A stretch of 6,164 nucleotides of DNA. Origin: Rickettsia typhi. Lineage in GTDB: Bacteria; Pseudomonadota; Alphaproteobacteria; Rickettsiales; UBA1997. Position 1 is the stretch's first letter. Every line of letters begins with the position of its first letter. The notes beneath the pieces were generated by a model. It was not told the DNA's origin and ran no database searches. It saw only the letters and a list, made by a program, of their open reading frames with translations. The stretch lies in the NCBI GenBank assembly GCA_945902255.1, contig CAMDMO010000092.1, forward strand, positions 1 through 6,164, given 5' to 3'. Positions 4,636 to 6,164 of the stretch are shown one piece after another. Both the position numbers and the translations under genes were made by a program.

Positions 4636-6084
4636 TTAAAACGAAAATAAAATTCCAGTTAAAAATACGTAACCACTATTATCTCTAAGCTGCGTTTGGT
4701 TAGCAGCAACATCTAAAGCTAGAGTTTTATTTGACTTAAAGGCAAATTTTGTAACTTCAAAATAAGGCATCAAATCTTTTGTAAGTTTATAGTCAAGACC
4801 AAGTGAAACCGCATCATATTTATTTTTTTGAAAATTACTTTTGATACTAGTGATGCTGGCGGCAATTGGCCCAAAAGAATATGCAATTCCAAGAGTATAA
4901 TAAGAAGGGTTTTTAAATTTTGTATTGTTTGTTGTGCAATTTTGAGAAGATAAATTAAGAGAAGAATTATAGTCGCAAGAATATAGGCCATTTTTTGCCT
5001 GCAAAGAGTCGGTCCAAGAGCCATAAGAAGCGCCAAAGCTAAATCCAAAATAAGTTAGAGTTGTTGCTAAATCATAAGCAAATAAATTCGCTCTACTTAC
5101 GCCAGCAGCTGACTTTGAATTATTGGTTTTCCCTTTTTCTGCAGTTGCAGAAATTGCCAATCCTAGATTATCAAAATTATTAGAGTAATTAGTTCCGAAA
5201 CTTAAAATATCTTGAATTCTTACAGCGTCTAAATCATGCACATTTGTTGATGTAATTCCATTATTATTACTATTTGGAGTATAACTGAAGCCCATTTGCA
5301 AACCTTCGATTCTTGGAGTGTAATAGCTAATTTTTGTCGCATCTTCCATGCCATCGAAGCTGTTATCTTTTAAAGCACGAAAATGACTGTTATTTGATCC
5401 GCTATCACCTTGCGCCAATTGATAATTATTATTCACGCCCTGCTTGTAAAATCCTTTTGCATATCCGCCGTGACCAATTGGAGATTGCGCCAACATAATA
5501 AAACGCGGCAATTTTACATTTGAACAAGCCGAACTTCCAACGCCACCATTGCAAATTGACGATGAAGAATTTGAACTATTGGCCAACATTGAATAATTAA
5601 CCTGCTCAAGATATTTTCCATTAATTCCTCCGGCGGCGCGAGCAAAGCTAGCCGGACCTACTTTCATTTTTTGATTTACCGCCTGATTATTTCCAAATTC
5701 AAATTTTCCAAAAGATCCATCATAAAAAGCAAAAGCTTGATCAAGATTTGGTTTTTCATTTCTATGATCTGAATTATAATTAAACTCAACCTTTGCAACC
5801 GCTCCATATCTATCTAAATTGCCATTTTTATTATTTAGCTTAACATAAAATTGCGAATCATTTCCGATTGATTCTTTGCGAGAGTCTTTGTTATTGGTAA
5901 TTCCATCTGGAAGTTTTTTTTGTTCAAAAGAAGAATTTTGATCACGAACTGCGCTTGAAAAATTAACAAATCCATTCACAACTAAAGTTGAATTTTCTGA
6001 TATTTTATAAGACACAGCATCTTTAGAGGCAAAAGCCGCTAGCGGAAAAATAGTTAGAATTAAAATGGTAAAAAATTTTTTCAT
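4636..6084 (-). CDS. Outer-membrane porin, alphaproteobacterial type (482 residues)
   Basis: A secreted beta-barrel protein that probably forms a diffusion channel in the outer membrane. A signal peptide is clear: MKK, a hydrophobic core, and a likely cut after AAFA at residue 19. The mature protein has alternating strand-like segments throughout, for example GKFEFGNNQAVNQKM (126-140), KISYYTPRIEGLQMGFSYTPN (251-271) and PSYYTLGIAYSFG (393-405). It ends in GYVFLTGILFSF with the terminal Phe used for recognition by the BAM complex. This pattern fits the Gram-negative porin superfamily (porin_4-like). The predicted loops are rich in Asn and Ser. Only four Cys occur, in two close pairs (178/187 and 370/383), probably disulfides in surface loops. 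No Shine-Dalgarno sequence precedes the ATG. The porin is the first gene of the pair with virB11. I cannot name the specific porin or its solute. Confidence 0.88.
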   Translation of the reverse strand: MKKFFTILILTIFPLAAFASKDAVSYKISENSTLVVNGFVNFSSAVRDQNSSFEQKKLPDGITNNKDSRKESIGNDSQFYVKLNNKNGNLDRYGAVAKVEFNYNSDHRNEKPNLDQAFAFYDGSFGKFEFGNNQAVNQKMKVGPASFARAAGGINGKYLEQVNYSMLANSSNSSSSICNGGVGSSACSNVKLPRFIMLAQSPIGHGGYAKGFYKQGVNNNYQLAQGDSGSNNSHFRALKDNSFDGMEDATKISYYTPRIEGLQMGFSYTPNSNNNGITSTNVHDLDAVRIQDILSFGTNYSNNFDNLGLAISATAEKGKTNNSKSAAGVSRANLFAYDLATTLTYFGFSFGASYGSWTDSLQAKNGLYSCDYNSSLNLSSQNCTTNNTKFKNPSYYTLGIAYSFGPIAASITSIKSNFQKNKYDAVSLGLDYKLTKDLMPYFEVTKFAFKSNKTLALDVAANQTQLRDNSGYVFLTGILFSF

Positions 6085-6127
6085 GAATAAAATAGTGAAG
6101 CTCTACAGGCGAATAATTAGAAATTTA

Positions 6128-6151
6128 AATATACACGCCATTAATACAACT
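6128..6151 (-). promoter_or_regulatory. Weak candidate promoter for the porin-virB11 pair
   Basis: On the minus strand TATATT (6133-6128) is a fair -10, preceded 18 bases upstream by a TT-A-type weak -35. This would give a leader of about 35-40 bases before the porin ATG. The region is AT-rich, so chance matches are likely. Bases 6085-6164 hold no gene. Confidence 0.25.
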
Positions 6152-6164
6152 CTTAAATAACATG

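Noticed and set aside
4770..5048. 92-codon minus-strand open frame inside the porin gene
   Set aside because: It overlaps the porin in another frame, has Leu/Ile-rich content typical of a frame-shifted AT-rich gene, and has no start signal.
1..6164. tRNA, rRNA, CRISPR array or complete insertion sequence
   Set aside because: No cloverleaf, repeat-spacer pattern or transposase frame was seen on either strand by eye.

Overview
The window is AT-rich and reads as chromosomal sequence from an alphaproteobacterium, most likely a member of the Rickettsiales or a related intracellular lineage. Three things point there. The VirB11 ATPase looks, from memory of the family, very like the rickettsial rvhB11 type. 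A short lipoprotein of apparent DUF3035 (BamF-like) type, an alphaproteobacterial family, follows lspA. The outer-membrane protein is a porin of the general alphaproteobacterial type. The placement rests on recognised protein motifs, not on a search. LpxD shows that the organism makes lipid A.

Layout, left to right. Positions 1-277 hold no convincing gene. They contain a small hairpin (24-44) and a striking GC-rich, REP-like inverted-repeat element (100-175). Next, on the minus strand and read from right to left, come lspA (signal peptidase II), a 66-residue lipoprotein overlapping it by 4 bases, and yajC (Sec translocase accessory). A 92-base divergent spacer (1404-1495) separates lspA from fmt (methionyl-tRNA formyltransferase), the only plus-strand gene. 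fmt converges on lpxD (minus strand), and the two stop codons share the palindrome TTAA with no terminator between them. Beyond the start of lpxD, a 174-base spacer (3442-3615) holds a cluster of strong hairpins and a plus-strand terminator-like site. The rest is a minus-strand pair: a 482-residue porin and, 12 bases downstream, a virB11-type ATPase gene.

The common theme is the cell envelope: Sec-dependent export (YajC), lipoprotein maturation (LspA), a lipoprotein substrate, lipid A synthesis (LpxD), a porin, and the motor ATPase of a type IV secretion system. The proteins themselves look ordinary and intact. No new multi-gene system can be supported. What deserves a second look is the arrangement (virB11 apart from other vir genes and behind a porin, yajC without secD, lpxD without fabZ or lpxA) and the two different families of intergenic palindromes.
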